Part shown: one piece after another, positions 63,100 to 64,000 of the stretch | Position numbering within the stretch: position 1 is the first letter of the stretch | Layout of the letters: the number at the start of each line of letters is the position of its first letter | Source of the DNA: Vespula vulgaris | Lineage: Eukaryota; Arthropoda; Insecta; Hymenoptera; Vespidae | Length of the DNA stretch: 64,000 nucleotides | Direction: 5' to 3' | Assembly: GCF_905475345.1 (NCBI RefSeq) | Contig: NC_066596.1 | Location: 6,099,501 to 6,163,500, forward strand | Translations under genes and position numbers: made by a program | The notes under the pieces: generated by a model | Seen by the model: only the letters and a program-made list of their open reading frames with translations | Told to the model about the DNA's origin: nothing | The model's database searches: none

Positions 63100-64000
63100 T
63101 ATACAAAATTTCTATATAAATTTATCCAATGAAACGTTATTTGATTATTTATGAAAGTTTATAATAGAATCGATACGGTGACTCCATTTTTCTTTTATCT
63201 TTCTTGTCCTAATTTTTCGACTAATTTTCGTAAGAATACAGTAGAGAATGCAAAAAAAAAAAAGAAAAAGAAAAAGAAAGAGAAAGAAGAAAAAAATAAA
63301 GAAATTAAAGATAATCTTTTATTTTGTCTTTCCCTCCCTTTCTCATTTTTTTTATCGAACAATACGATAAATTGCAGAAAAAATGCAAAGTAATGAATCG
63401 ATCGAATCAATTTCTCCTTCGTGCTCTTGTTATTTCTTTTCACATTTTTCCCTTTTCCTTTTTCCTTTTAACTTATCATATGAATAATATGACGATAAAT
63501 AAATGAAAAAGTAAAGAGAATTAAAGAGATTTAATGAAACGCGAAGTGAAATTAATCTTGTTAAAGAAATACGATCGCTTCGTTTAGTTTATACGATTGT
63601 TTTCTTCGCAATCTTTCTTTTTTTTCTTTTCTTTCTTCTTTCATCGACCAGCGTGATAAATTAGATTAAAAAAAAAAAAAACAAAACAAAAAACAAAAAA
63701 CAAAAAACAAAAAAGAAAGAAGAAGAAGAAGAAGAAGAATGCTAATAAGAACATACAGTAGAATAATCGAATTCGACTAATAACAAAAAAAGAAAAAAAA
63801 AAGAAAATACACGAACAAATAAATAAAAAACCCTCCCACAAAAAAAAAAGAAAAAGAATAACAAATAAGCGAACTAAGCTTGAAACGATCGAATCAATTT
63901 CATTAAAGAACGATTTCTTCATCCTCCATCATCCCCTCCATTTCCCTTCTCCTTCGCCATCTTTTTTATCCTTCACGCCGTCCGTTTCTCATTCTGAAAT

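Larger units (their letters stand above)
53201..64000. other. SoxE-b 3' flank, gene-free to window end
   Basis: No further gene supported. The first kilobases are presumably the SoxE-b 3' UTR (an AATAAA occurs at 54253-54258 among others). Contents: (ATCG)7 at 53584-53611, TAG/TAA arrays at 53917-54035, a 68-bp inverted repeat at 54397-54464, a MITE at 55256-55570, and GA and TA tracts. Complex islands lie at about 56640-56800, 58640-58780, 59090-59230, 60510-60620, 61840-61930 and 62540-62830. Open frames here are repeat translations. Confidence 0.55.

Noticed and set aside
1..64000. A novel defence, mobile or biosynthetic gene system
   Set aside because: The window holds conserved animal genes, microsatellites and likely regulatory DNA. 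Nothing resembling an undescribed multi-gene system was found.

Overview
The window looks like nuclear DNA of an insect, most likely an aculeate hymenopteran and perhaps a vespid wasp. The lineage call is inference. It rests on strongly AT-rich sequence packed with GA, TA, CATA, ATT and AAT microsatellites, short GT-AG introns, insect-like versions of conserved animal genes, and two SoxE genes side by side. No bacterial, viral or organellar genes were seen, and no rRNA, tRNA or CRISPR.

Layout. Positions 1-10692 hold no gene I can support. Four housekeeping genes follow as two divergent pairs: a TMEM242-like mitochondrial membrane protein (minus, 10693-11386) with the nuclear-envelope phosphatase regulatory subunit CNEP1R1 (plus, 12591-13356), then the RNA polymerase II CTD-binding protein RPRD1 (minus, 15962-18370) with the calcium-independent phospholipase A2 iPLA2-VIA/PLA2G6 (plus, 18936-21552). 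CNEP1R1 and RPRD1 converge. iPLA2-VIA converges on the next gene, a SoxE transcription factor on the minus strand (23607-30373, called SoxE-a here). A second SoxE gene lies head to head with it on the plus strand (39659-53200, SoxE-b). The start codons of the pair are about 9.3 kb apart. From 53201 to the end there is presumed SoxE-b 3' UTR and then intergenic DNA, with one 315-bp mariner-type MITE.

The two Sox proteins share the SoxE dimerisation motif (GYDWTL), an HMG box and the HMG-box intron after KLWR. SoxE-b keeps a vertebrate-like C-terminal activation motif (ELDQYLPP). SoxE-a has no such motif and ends in an Asn/His/Tyr-rich disordered tail. Both carry poly-Asn tracts encoded by trinucleotide microsatellites. 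Compositionally complex, higher-GC islands stand out in the shared upstream interval, the large Sox introns and the 3' flank. They contain clear transcription-factor-type motifs (RFX X-box, NFI, TCF, ETS, E-box) and are the best enhancer or promoter candidates.

Most other open reading frames are low-complexity repeat translations (poly-Leu/Ser/Phe/Lys/Glu) and were not called as genes. Gene models were built by reading splice sites and protein similarity by eye. UTR ends and transcription starts are not determined.
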